Assembly: GCA_015233485.1 (NCBI GenBank)
Contig: JADFXO010000104.1
Location: forward strand, 1-10,819
From: Nitrospirota bacterium
GTDB taxonomy: Bacteria > Nitrospirota > Thermodesulfovibrionia > Thermodesulfovibrionales > Magnetobacteriaceae
Direction of reading: 5' to 3'
DNA length: 10,819 nucleotides
This document shows, piece by piece, positions 1-5,606 of the stretch; the first letter of the stretch is position 1; each line of letters opens with the position of its first letter. The position numbers and the translations under genes are program-made. The notes beneath the pieces were generated by a model. The model was not told where the DNA came from, did not search any database, and worked only from the letters and a program-made list of their open reading frames with translations.

Positions 1-966
1 TTTTTGTCTGATGCGCCAGATTGACGAAAGATAGCGAGATAGCCTTTTTTCCCAGCTACATCTGTAGTAATCATATCCTACAGTTGCGCGTGGGAGCAGA
101 GCTGTTTGACGTGACGGTCCGGTAAGTATTTTCGCGAAAACATCACCTGGCCGTATTGTCCATCCTAATGTGTACTCACCACTACTACTTTCTTGACGAA
201 CTCGGCTGCTTACGACAATGTAGCGAGTCTCAAAACTTAACTTTGTTCTTTTTTTCTGCTTGTTTTTCTCATTTTCAGTGGTAACCTCATACTCCGCTAT
301 TGAAATCCATATGTTGGCAAGTAAGTCAATCTGCTCTGAAATCAGCATCCGGTCCTCTTCACGGTATCCACCTCTTTTTCCACTGCCTGCCTTATGTTCT
401 CTCAAGCCCCTGATACGCAGAATATCATCTACCGTTATTGTTATAGTACTTTCAGAGTGCTTGGCTTTTTCTATCCACAAGCTGAAAATAATGTCCAATA
501 TATCAATTGATAAATCAGTGAGATTCTTTATACTTTCAATTATATATCGCTGCCATTTCTCCATTTCAGCATTCTCCAACCGTAAGTAATCATGAGCGGT
601 TACTGGTTTAAATAGCATCGTAGCCTTGAACGTTTGAGTTCCTGAACTGATGTTCTTATAAAAAGGGAACTCCTCAGAAAAGTTACCCATAACTATACCT
701 TCCCTTGCTTGTGTATACGCGATACTGTTATCTATTATTAAGTATGGCTCCGTCGTAAATTGTTCTTCTGGAATCCTCCTAATTTCTATTTCGTCCGGCT
801 TTTGATTTGGATAAACACAAGATATGTTTACGAACATAACATTTGTAACTATAATCTGATTATTCGTTGTTGTTATTATGGTACCCATTACGTAATTAAC
901 GGGCAAATAATCAAAAACTCTTATGGTGCCATTTATAGTTTTAATCTGTGGTTCAGTAACATCCAT
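1..966 (-). CDS. Partial protein, possibly replication-initiator-like (C-terminus beyond the window)
   Basis: The minus-strand frame from ATG at 966..964 to base 1 is fully open for 322 codons and has no stop in the window, so the 3' end is missing. It starts MDVTEPQIK. A mid segment (about residues 180-225) reads DDILRIRGL, then a K/G/R-rich GSGKRGGYREEDR stretch, then a helix ending LLANIWISI. The last ~50 visible residues contain GDVFAKILTGP, ALLPRATVGYDYY and WEKRLSRYL. This resembles my recollection of plasmid or element replication proteins with a winged-helix core, but I cannot name the family; the functional call is weak while the coding call is strong. The start is fixed by an in-frame TAG a few codons upstream. 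Its own SD candidate (AGGGGG) sits about 11 nt away, and the ATG lies inside a 15-codon leader ORF. A nearby RHH protein and palindrome cluster fit a replication or maintenance locus. Confidence 0.8.
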   Translation of the reverse strand, partial: MDVTEPQIKTINGTIRVFDYLPVNYVMGTIITTTNNQIIVTNVMFVNISCVYPNQKPDEIEIRRIPEEQFTTEPYLIIDNSIAYTQAREGIVMGNFSEEFPFYKNISSGTQTFKATMLFKPVTAHDYLRLENAEMEKWQRYIIESIKNLTDLSIDILDIIFSLWIEKAKHSESTITITVDDILRIRGLREHKAGSGKRGGYREEDRMLISEQIDLLANIWISIAEYEVTTENEKNKQKKRTKLSFETRYIVVSSRVRQESSSGEYTLGWTIRPGDVFAKILTGPSRQTALLPRATVGYDYYRCSWEKRLSRYLSSIWRIRQK

Positions 967-1000
967 AAAGCAATAGTCCCCCTATTTCGTACTTGCTCAT
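953..1000 (-). CDS. 15-residue leader ORF overlapping the start of the partial gene
   Basis: ATG at 1000..998 follows the SD sequence AGGAGC (1007-1012) at good spacing and encodes MSKYEIGGLLLYGCY, ending in TGA at 955..953. It overlaps the first 14 nt of the downstream reading frame (ATG at 966). The best ribosome site in the region therefore serves this short frame and not the long one. Either the long gene is translated by termination-reinitiation, or a single frameshift has split one original N-terminus in two. No attenuator-like codon run is visible. Confidence 0.4.
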   Translation of the reverse strand: MSKYEIGGLLLYGCY

Positions 1001-1052
1001 TTGTACGCTCCTATTTAAAAAGAAATTTATAAAACTGTAGGATTTGTTTGCG

Positions 1053-1150
1053 GGGAGTATTTATATATTATGCTTATATGCTATAGTACTAATTAACCGC
1101 CAAGTTAATTTTTACTCCCGTGCCGTAATTGTACTTTTACGTTACGGCAC
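1053..1150. promoter_or_regulatory. Cluster of three nested/adjacent inverted repeats between the RHH gene and the partial gene
   Basis: Three perfect dyads lie in about 100 bp. GGGAGTA (1053-1059) pairs with TACTCCC (1113-1119). Inside it, AATTAAC (1091-1097) pairs with GTTAATT (1104-1110) across CGCCAA. Next to it, GTGCCGTAA (1120-1128) pairs with TTACGGCAC (1142-1150) across 13 nt. None is followed by a convincing T run on the minus strand, so a simple terminator is not favoured. On the minus strand TTGGCG followed after 17 nt by CATATA gives a weak promoter candidate for the leader and partial gene. Operator sites for the neighbouring RHH protein, or part of a replication origin, are both plausible. 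Confidence 0.5.
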
Positions 1151-1172
1151 TTAACACACATTTCCTACATTA

Positions 1173-1370
1173 CTAAGCTGTTTTCGACATTTCTTCTAGG
1201 TTCAGCCCTCTTTTTTGAAGATAGTCCATTAAAGCGTTTATAATATAGTCATTCACCGTAACTCTTTGGGCAGCTGCATCTCCTTTGGTTGCTGTGTGTA
1301 AAGATAACGGTACGCTTATCAACCATTTCTTTACGATTTTACTTTCCTTTTTGGTACATATCGCTTTCAT
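1173..1370 (-). CDS. Small ribbon-helix-helix (Arc/CopG-type) DNA-binding protein
   Basis: A 65-residue protein with the layout of ribbon-helix-helix regulators. A basic N-terminal arm (KKESKIVKK, residues 7-15) is followed by a short strand WLISVPLSL (16-24). A first helix around residues 27-36 ends in a turn, VTVNDYI, that opens the second helix NALMDYLQKRG (about 45-55). RHH proteins bind DNA as dimers and commonly autoregulate or act as antitoxin, relaxosome or partition components. The start is supported by a near-perfect GGAGGT five nt before ATG. It lies 53 bp downstream of the 566-aa LRR gene and about 200 bp upstream of the palindrome cluster and partial gene. No adjacent toxin-like ORF is seen. 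The RHH fold is likely; the specific role is not known. Confidence 0.75.
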   Translation of the reverse strand: MKAICTKKESKIVKKWLISVPLSLHTATKGDAAAQRVTVNDYIINALMDYLQKRGLNLEEMSKTA

Positions 1371-1423
1371 AATTACCTCCGAATTTTAATAACTATTATA
1401 ATTACTATTTTGTTCAGCATTTA

Positions 1424-3124
1424 TTAAGAGTAGACAAACATTTGTAGAGTTTCGAGACTTTTAATCTCAGGCTGAAACCAAGTTGGCTGACACTCATGAA
1501 AGTAAATTTCTCTCAATCCCGATAGCTTTAACATCTCTACTGGAAGCAGAATTAGCTGTCGGCTTGATAGGACAAGCACTCTGAGATTTACAAGACTTCC
1601 TATCTCTGGAGGAAGCCTGTGTATCTCGTTATACGAAAGGTCTAGCAGTTCTAAATTTGTTAGGTTCCCTATCTCTGGAGGAAGCTTGGTTAAGTGATTG
1701 TGTAAAACGTGAAGCTCCTTCAGATTTGTTAGATTCCCTATCCACGATGGTAATTCTGTTAGCTTGTTACTTAATACACCAAGAACTTGTAGATATTTCA
1801 GATTTACCATCTCAAGCGGGAGTTCTGTAAGCTCATTCTGAGCGAGGTTAAGTTCTTGAAGTTTTCTAAGGTTCCCAATCTCAGGAGGAAGCTTGACTAA
1901 GTGGTTATTTGTAACATGAAGCTCCTGCAGATTTACAACATTACATATCTGCAGCGGAAGTTCTGTTAGATTGCAACCCGAAAGGTTAATGTCTTTAAGA
2001 TTTATGAGATTTCCTATTGTCGGTGGAAGTTCTCTTAGAGGATTGCCTGAAAGCCCAAGCTCAATGAGATTTGTCATATCACCTATCCATAACGGTAAGG
2101 CTGTTAGCTTGTTAGTTGAAAGCTTAAGAACTTGTAGATTTGTCAGATGTACTATTTCAAATGGTATTTCTGCTATCACATTGTTAAAAATATTAAGTTC
2201 TTGAAGTTTCGTAAGATTTCTTATCGATGGAGGAAACTTACCGATGAGATTTGACGAAAGGTCAAGCTTTTGCAGATTCGTGAGATTACCAATCCATGAC
2301 GGCAATTCTATTAGACTGTTCTGAGAAATATCTAACTCTTGAAGTTCTAAAAGACTCCCTATAACCGGTGAAACCTTGCCTATTGCAATCGGAAGAAATT
2401 TTAGCGTGTAGAACATATATGGATCACACTTCTGTAGCTCTATAAGTGTTTCCTGCCCCTGTAATAATTCGCCGATATTGTTTTCTATACGAAGCTCTTG
2501 TTCTTTATCTTGCTCTGTTAAAAATTGCTTAATATCCATGCCGTCCTCAATAGTATTTTGCCTGTTACTCGAAATCTTTAATACTTTTAAATTTTTTAAT
2601 GCCCCTAGCTCTAATGGCAATTCTATTAGGTTGTTATTAGAAAGGTTCAGTTCATACAGATTTTTAAGTCTTCCTATCTCCGGAGGAAGCTGGGCTATCG
2701 TGTTACCTGAAAGGTCAAATATTTCCAGATTTGTGAGACTGCCTATCCCCTCTGGCAACTCTATTAGAATGTTAGCATGAACATCAAGTTTCTGCAGATT
2801 TAGGAGGCTGCCCATCTCTTGAGGAAGCTGGGCTATCCAGTTATTTGAAAGTTCAAGAATTTCCAGATTCTTTAGATTCCCTATCTCAGGTGGAAGTCCT
2901 GTTAGCTCGTTAACATAAAGTGTAAGCTTTTGTAGATTTTCGAGACTCCCAAGCTCTGATGGTAGTGCTGTTAGATGATTGTTGGAAATGTCAAGCTCTC
3001 TCAGATTCTTAAGCCTCCCTATCTCTATCGGCAGTTCGTTGATCCCTTTGTATGTCAAGTCTAGGTAAGTTGCATTAGTTTCAATACAATGATTTATTAT
3101 CTGTATAATCTCACTCTTATCCAT
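1424..3124 (-). CDS. Leucine-rich-repeat protein, 566 aa, two LRR blocks
   Basis: A short helical cap (MDKSEIIQIINHC, then TNATYLDLTY) is followed by about 21 repeats of 23 residues with the pattern LPxEIGxLxNLxxLxLSxNxLT. Block one has seven repeats (about residues 30-190). An acidic, non-LRR linker of about 60 residues follows (from RQNTIEDGMDIKQFL to CDPYMFY), then block two with about 14 repeats to the C-terminus. LRRs of this spacing are protein-binding solenoids; no signal peptide, membrane segment, Roc/GTPase or effector domain is seen, so it is probably cytoplasmic. I chose ATG at 3124 over the in-frame ATG at 3157 because AAAGGAG lies just upstream and the N-terminus then matches the 295-aa paralogue (MDKSAIKRIINQC). 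The linker resembles the C-terminal tail of that paralogue, suggesting two LRR genes fused head to tail. It is preceded by an intron domain V-VI fragment. Confidence 0.92.
   Translation of the reverse strand: MDKSEIIQIINHCIETNATYLDLTYKGINELPIEIGRLKNLRELDISNNHLTALPSELGSLENLQKLTLYVNELTGLPPEIGNLKNLEILELSNNWIAQLPQEMGSLLNLQKLDVHANILIELPEGIGSLTNLEIFDLSGNTIAQLPPEIGRLKNLYELNLSNNNLIELPLELGALKNLKVLKISSNRQNTIEDGMDIKQFLTEQDKEQELRIENNIGELLQGQETLIELQKCDPYMFYTLKFLPIAIGKVSPVIGSLLELQELDISQNSLIELPSWIGNLTNLQKLDLSSNLIGKFPPSIRNLTKLQELNIFNNVIAEIPFEIVHLTNLQVLKLSTNKLTALPLWIGDMTNLIELGLSGNPLRELPPTIGNLINLKDINLSGCNLTELPLQICNVVNLQELHVTNNHLVKLPPEIGNLRKLQELNLAQNELTELPLEMVNLKYLQVLGVLSNKLTELPSWIGNLTNLKELHVLHNHLTKLPPEIGNLTNLELLDLSYNEIHRLPPEIGSLVNLRVLVLSSRQLILLPVEMLKLSGLREIYFHECQPTWFQPEIKSLETLQMFVYS
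1424..3124. repeat. Degenerate 69-bp tandem DNA repeats encoding the LRRs
   Basis: The coding sequence is itself a tandem array with a 69-bp period. On the plus strand a core like AGATTCCCTATCTC followed by (A/T/C)GG(A/T)GGAAG recurs through the gene, for example near 1665-1690, 1730-1745 and 2875-2900, and again in the neighbouring LRR genes at 3459-3873 and 4319-5100. Such arrays can expand, contract or recombine between paralogues, which could produce the observed differences in repeat number. Confidence 0.7.
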
Positions 3125-3159
3125 TTTTACTCCTTTGTTAAATAATTCGGTTAACATAT

Positions 3160-3237
3160 GTTAGGTAGTTCGGAGTTCTTGCGAACCCTTCTACCTAGAG
3201 AGCCGATAGCGAATAATTCCTGCATTTGGCTCAAGCC
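3160..3237 (-). ncRNA. Group II intron 3'-end fragment, domains V-VI (copy A)
   Basis: Read on the minus strand, GGCUU leads into a 33-nt hairpin at 3232-3200 starting GAGCC and ending GGCUC, which fits domain V with the catalytic AGC triad at positions 2-4. A second hairpin fits domain VI: GGUAG pairs with CUACC and encloses GGGUUC-GCAA-GAACUC with a GNRA tetraloop. The segment ends ...CUACCUAAC at 3160, matching the AY end of group II introns. Copies B and C at 4179 and 5242 share the layout; closing pairs change compensatorily (GAGCC/GGCUC here, GAGCC/GGUUC in copy C). The apical part of domain V is degenerate (33 nt, no clear GAAA loop). It sits in the leader of the 566-aa LRR gene. No reverse transcriptase or domain I is present, so independent splicing is unlikely. 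Confidence 0.75.
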
Positions 3238-3240
3238 TTT

Positions 3241-3332
3241 AATGAGAGCGGTTTATAGGTGACATTATCAGTTATAGAAGCTTGTTGTTGATGGCCGTAT
3301 AACGTCAATTACCACCTATAATCGCTCTTATT
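3241..3332 (-). ncRNA. Long imperfect hairpin directly upstream of copy A (domain IV-like)
   Basis: The arms 3241-3261 and 3313-3332 form a nearly perfect ~20-bp stem (GAGAGCGGTTTATAGGTG against CACCTATAATCGCTCTT). Weaker pairing continues inside it (GTTAT at 3271-3275 with ATAAC at 3299-3303). On the minus strand it ends three nt before the GGCUUGAGCC that opens the domain V fragment, where a domain IV stem would lie. Copies B and C lack this exact sequence. Confidence 0.5.
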
Positions 3333-3432
3333 ACTCAGAGCGATAATTGTGTGACAGTTTAAAAGACCAAGACTGCCGCTTTCGTAGTAAAGTCAGCGTT
3401 GTGAGTGCCACATATTTAATGCTCTGAGTAAT
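3330..3432 (-). ncRNA. 12-bp perfect inverted repeat stem, 103 nt (domain III-like or MITE-like)
   Basis: ATTACTCAGAGC (3330-3341) and GCTCTGAGTAAT (3421-3432) are perfect complements separated by 79 nt. The stem abuts the preceding hairpin with no spacer, and the junction CGCTCTTATTACTCAGAGCG can fold on itself, so alternative pairings exist. Read on the minus strand it occupies the position a domain III would have. A small inverted-repeat element is the alternative. The 566-aa gene's upstream spacer (3125-3458) thus consists almost wholly of structured sequence. Confidence 0.45.
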
Positions 3433-3458
3433 AGTAACAATAGACCCACTTGTTGCAA

Positions 3459-4142
3459 TCAGTCATGCCAGTCAGTTATTGATAGTTCCGGAATATTATA
3501 TATCTCACTTGGAAACTCGCGTGGCATGTTACGATAGGAGAAGTTAATCTCTCGTAAGTTAATTAACTGCCCTATCTCCGGAGGAAGCACAATTCGCTGG
3601 TCGCCAAAAATATGAATTTCTATTAGGTTTGTTAGATTCCCTATCTCAGGTGGTAGTTTGGATATATTGTTAAAAGAAATATTAAGCATTTTCAGGTTTT
3701 TGAGATTCCCTATCTCCGGAGGTACATCTGTCAGTTGGTTACTACTAAGGTCTAAACTTTGCAGATTTTCAGGTTGCCCTATCTCCGGAGGCAATTCTGT
3801 CAGATGCTTTTTACTAAGGTTGAGCTTTTGTGAGTTTATGAAGTTCCTGACATCCAGCGAAACTCTTGTTTGATAATTGTTTGCAGTATTAGAATCTTTC
3901 GGGTCTGTCAGATCCTCGACTCTTGCAGGTAACTCCAACCCTAAGTTACTCTGAAGGTCAAACTCGTGTAGATTTCTAAAATTTTCTAAAGTCTGTAGAA
4001 AATTCTCAAGACTACCGTCGGGAACGTTACTCTCAAGTAGAATTTCAGGATTCTCAATCTCCTGTGGCATTTCGGTGTTCAGCTTGCCGGTTAGCACTTG
4101 TTCATTGCATTCATGGCATTGATTTATCTTATTCTTTTTCAT
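3459..4142 (-). CDS. Divergent LRR protein, 227 aa, degenerate N-terminus
   Basis: Only the C-terminal half is clearly LRR: about five 23-residue repeats from roughly residue 110 (HLTELPPEIGQ, DVPPEIGNLKNL, KLPPEIGNLTNL, VLPPEIGQLINL, then EFPSEIYNI). The first 110 residues are diverged: KINQCHECNEQVLTG still mirrors the paralogue's IINQCLESNATRLALTG, and LTDPKDSN resembles the ITDAKDSS near the end of the 295-aa paralogue. It looks like a shrunken mosaic made by recombination inside the LRR family. The cap contains a CxxC (CHEC) absent from its relatives. AAGGAG lies just before ATG, so it is probably still translated. No signal peptide or membrane helix is seen. It lies between the other two LRR genes with an intron fragment in its own leader. 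Confidence 0.85.
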   Translation of the reverse strand: MKKNKINQCHECNEQVLTGKLNTEMPQEIENPEILLESNVPDGSLENFLQTLENFRNLHEFDLQSNLGLELPARVEDLTDPKDSNTANNYQTRVSLDVRNFINSQKLNLSKKHLTELPPEIGQPENLQSLDLSSNQLTDVPPEIGNLKNLKMLNISFNNISKLPPEIGNLTNLIEIHIFGDQRIVLPPEIGQLINLREINFSYRNMPREFPSEIYNIPELSITDWHD

Positions 4143-4178
4143 GTATCTCCTTAGATGTAGTTAATATCTTCACTATCA

Positions 4179-4258
4179 ATTAGGTAGGTAGGGGCCCGTG
4201 CGAACCCTTTCCTCCTATAGAGCCGAAAGTGAGACTTTCCCCGCAATCTGCTCAAGCC
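4179..4258 (-). ncRNA. Group II intron 3'-end fragment, domains V-VI (copy B)
   Basis: On the minus strand the 34-nt hairpin 4253-4220 begins GAGC and ends GGCUC and retains a GAAA apical loop, as expected for domain V. The next hairpin encloses GGGUUC-GCAC-GGGCCC inside AGGAGG/CUACCU pairing, as expected for domain VI. It ends ...CUACCUAAU at 4179, an AY end aligned with copies A and C. The GGGCCC arm differs from GAACUC and GAACCC in the other copies yet still pairs with GGGUUC through G-U wobbles, which argues for selection on structure. It lies in the leader of the 227-aa LRR gene. Confidence 0.75.
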
Positions 4259-4318
4259 TACTTCTGAAGCATTTGTCTATGTCTACATATATTGAACAAA
4301 CATAGTGAATAGGTCTAC

Positions 4319-5206
4319 CTAACCATGCATATAATCTTTTATATTCTGCATATGAATAATGGACGAATCCTTAGCGTCGGTAATCGCCACGGTAAGATCT
4401 GCGAGACTTTCTATCTCAGAGGGAAGGTCTATTGGCTGGTTCTGTAACAAATAAAGAAATTGCAGATTCGTTAGCTTTCCTATTTCCGCCGGAATTACAA
4501 TTAAATGATTGCTACACAGGCAAAGCTGACCCAGATTTCCGAGATTCCCTATCTCCGGTGGTAAGCTGGTTAAACGGGTATATGACAGGGCAAGCGACCG
4601 GAGGTTCTTGAGATTTTCAATTTCAGAGGGAATCAAGGATACCTCGTTGGCCGAAAGCATCAATATTATCAAATTTGAGAGGTTCCCGATCTCAGATGGA
4701 AGCAACGTCAGTTTATTGTCTGACAGTCCTAATACTTGCAGATTTTTAAGACGTCCTATCCCCATCGGTAACTCGGTTAGTTTGTTGTGGACAAGTGTAA
4801 GCACCAGGAGATTTGCAAGATTACATATCTCCTGCGGCAGACGTTTAAGCTGATTTTTATCCAGAACCAGCTCTAACAGATTTCCGAGATTCCCTATCCC
4901 TCTGGGAAGAGCTGTAAGTTGGTTGCCAGCGAGGTTCAGCTTTCTCAGATTTACGAAACGTTCTATCTCCTGTGGGAGGCTTTTTAGCTGATTGCCAGCG
5001 AGGTTCAGCTCTATCAAATTTACGAGGTTACATATTGCTTTGGGAAGGGTTGTGAGCTTGTTATCTATTAGTATAAGCTCTCTCAGATTTATTAGCCTTC
5101 CGATCTCGTTCGGCAGCTCAGTGATCTGTGTACCTGTCAGGGCTAGACGAGTTGCATTACTTTCAAGGCATTGATTTATAATGCGTTTAATCGCGCTCTT
5201 ATCCAT
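4319..5206 (-). CDS. Leucine-rich-repeat protein, 295 aa
   Basis: A helical cap (MDKSAIKRIINQCLESNATRLAL) is followed by ten full 23-residue LRRs and one partial repeat, each close to LPxEIGNLxNLxxLxLxxNxLT, then a non-repeat tail (TDAKDSSIIHMQNIKDYMHG). The repeat class is the intracellular type found in bacterial and plant Ras-interacting or Roco-like LRR proteins, but there is no GTPase or other effector domain. The role inferred is protein-protein recognition. It is the most regular of the three paralogues and may represent the ancestral form. AAAAGGAG lies just upstream of ATG. An intron V-VI fragment (copy C) fills its leader, and the next gene (227 aa) starts 176 bp downstream. Confidence 0.92.
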   Translation of the reverse strand: MDKSAIKRIINQCLESNATRLALTGTQITELPNEIGRLINLRELILIDNKLTTLPKAICNLVNLIELNLAGNQLKSLPQEIERFVNLRKLNLAGNQLTALPRGIGNLGNLLELVLDKNQLKRLPQEICNLANLLVLTLVHNKLTELPMGIGRLKNLQVLGLSDNKLTLLPSEIGNLSNLIILMLSANEVSLIPSEIENLKNLRSLALSYTRLTSLPPEIGNLGNLGQLCLCSNHLIVIPAEIGKLTNLQFLYLLQNQPIDLPSEIESLADLTVAITDAKDSSIIHMQNIKDYMHG

Positions 5207-5241
5207 GATGCTCCTTTTATTAGTTTACTTGATTAACGTAT

Positions 5242-5321
5242 GTTAGGTAGGTCGGGGTTCTTGCGAACCCTTTCCTCCTAAAGAACCGCACGCAAGACTC
5301 CCCTTGCATTTGGCTCAAGCC
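5242..5321 (-). ncRNA. Group II intron 3'-end fragment, domains V-VI (copy C)
   Basis: This is the best-preserved copy. On the minus strand GGCUUGAGCC opens a 34-nt hairpin (5316-5283) ending GCGGUUC, the usual length and ends of domain V, with AGC at positions 2-4. It is followed by UUUAGGAGGAAAGGGUUC, GCAA, GAACCCC and CUACCUAAC. The last part is a domain VI stem with an unpaired A candidate about seven nt from the AC end at 5242. The leader after the end (AACATACGTTAA) matches copy A (AACATATGTTAA), so copies A and C were duplicated together with their flanks. It lies upstream of the 295-aa LRR gene. Confidence 0.8.
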
Positions 5322-5411
5322 TGTTACTATAGTTTTTTAGGGTTAGCTTTACTTTTTTTTGAGGTTTATGTTACCCTTCTTATGACTATTTGTAACGCTA
5401 CCCTTACTCAT

Positions 5412-5445
5412 GCGGTCTATTCTAAGATAGGCCGCTTTTTCTTTT
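5412..5445 (+). terminator. Rho-independent terminator-like hairpin (plus strand)
   Basis: GCGGTCTAT (5412-5420) pairs with ATAGGCCGC (5427-5435) through nine pairs with one G-U and a six-nt loop, followed by TTTTTCTTTT. The polarity is plus-strand, opposite to all surrounding genes, so it would stop antisense transcription entering from the LRR side. On the minus strand it follows an SD-like AGGAGGTG and is immediately followed by an ATG (5411-5409) of a 20-codon frame, which may be chance. Confidence 0.55.
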
Positions 5446-5489
5446 CACCTCCTTCCTGCTCCATACAGGCATTTCGTCCCTGGTTCGCC

Positions 5490-5579
5490 TTAGCAATAGA
5501 CGGCCCGTCTTTTTTTTGTGCAACTTGCTCTCGGATTCCAGGCCACGCCCGTCCAGTCAATTTTGGAATTACTGCCCAT
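5490..5579 (-). pseudogene. Truncated N-terminus of a DUF5131 (phage Gp37/Gp68-like) protein
   Basis: A 29-codon frame starts at ATG 5579 behind a strong AGGAGGA and ends at TAA 5492..5490. Its start, SKIDWTGVAWNPRASCTK, closely follows the family pattern KIEWTxATWNPxTGCTK that opens DUF5131 proteins, which are usually over 200 residues long and continue with a cysteine-rich GCxxCYA motif. Here the frame becomes KKRRAVYC and stops. The bases after the stop (including frames giving KANQGRNACMEQ) do not restore clear similarity. I read it as a remnant left by deletion; a short real gene cannot be excluded. It begins 27 nt after the acidic-protein gene ends. Confidence 0.45.
5498..5517 (+). terminator. 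Short hairpin plus T8, plus-strand terminator-like
   Basis: AGACGG (5498-5503) and CCGTCT (5505-5510) form a compact stem with an effective three-nt loop, followed by an uninterrupted T run to 5517. The stem is short, so strength is uncertain. It lies within the decayed small gene on the opposite strand. Confidence 0.35.
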
Positions 5580-5606
5580 TTTTACATCCTCCTCTTAAAG
5601 ACATTT

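Noticed and set aside
260..589. 109-codon plus-strand ORF
   Set aside because: It is the complement of the fully open minus-strand gene at 1-966, with no ribosome site and a composition typical of a shadow frame.
1173..1370. RHH protein as the antitoxin of a toxin-antitoxin pair
   Set aside because: No toxin-sized ORF is adjacent; the neighbours are an LRR gene and the partial long gene, so only the DNA-binding fold is claimed.
1424..3124. CRISPR-like or satellite repeat array
   Set aside because: The 69-bp periodicity is explained by codons for 23-residue leucine-rich repeats; there are no constant repeats with variable spacers.
3124..3157. Longer N-terminus (start at 3157) for the 566-aa LRR protein
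   Set aside because: The ATG at 3157 lies within the post-intron palindromic leader, lacks an SD sequence, and the ATG at 3124 has AAAGGAG and matches the paralogue's start.
3160..3237. Riboswitch (c-di-GMP or similar) in front of each LRR gene
   Set aside because: The GGCUUGAGCC opening, 34-nt hairpin with AGC triad, GNRA-capped second hairpin and AY end fit group II intron domains V-VI much better than any riboswitch consensus I can recall.
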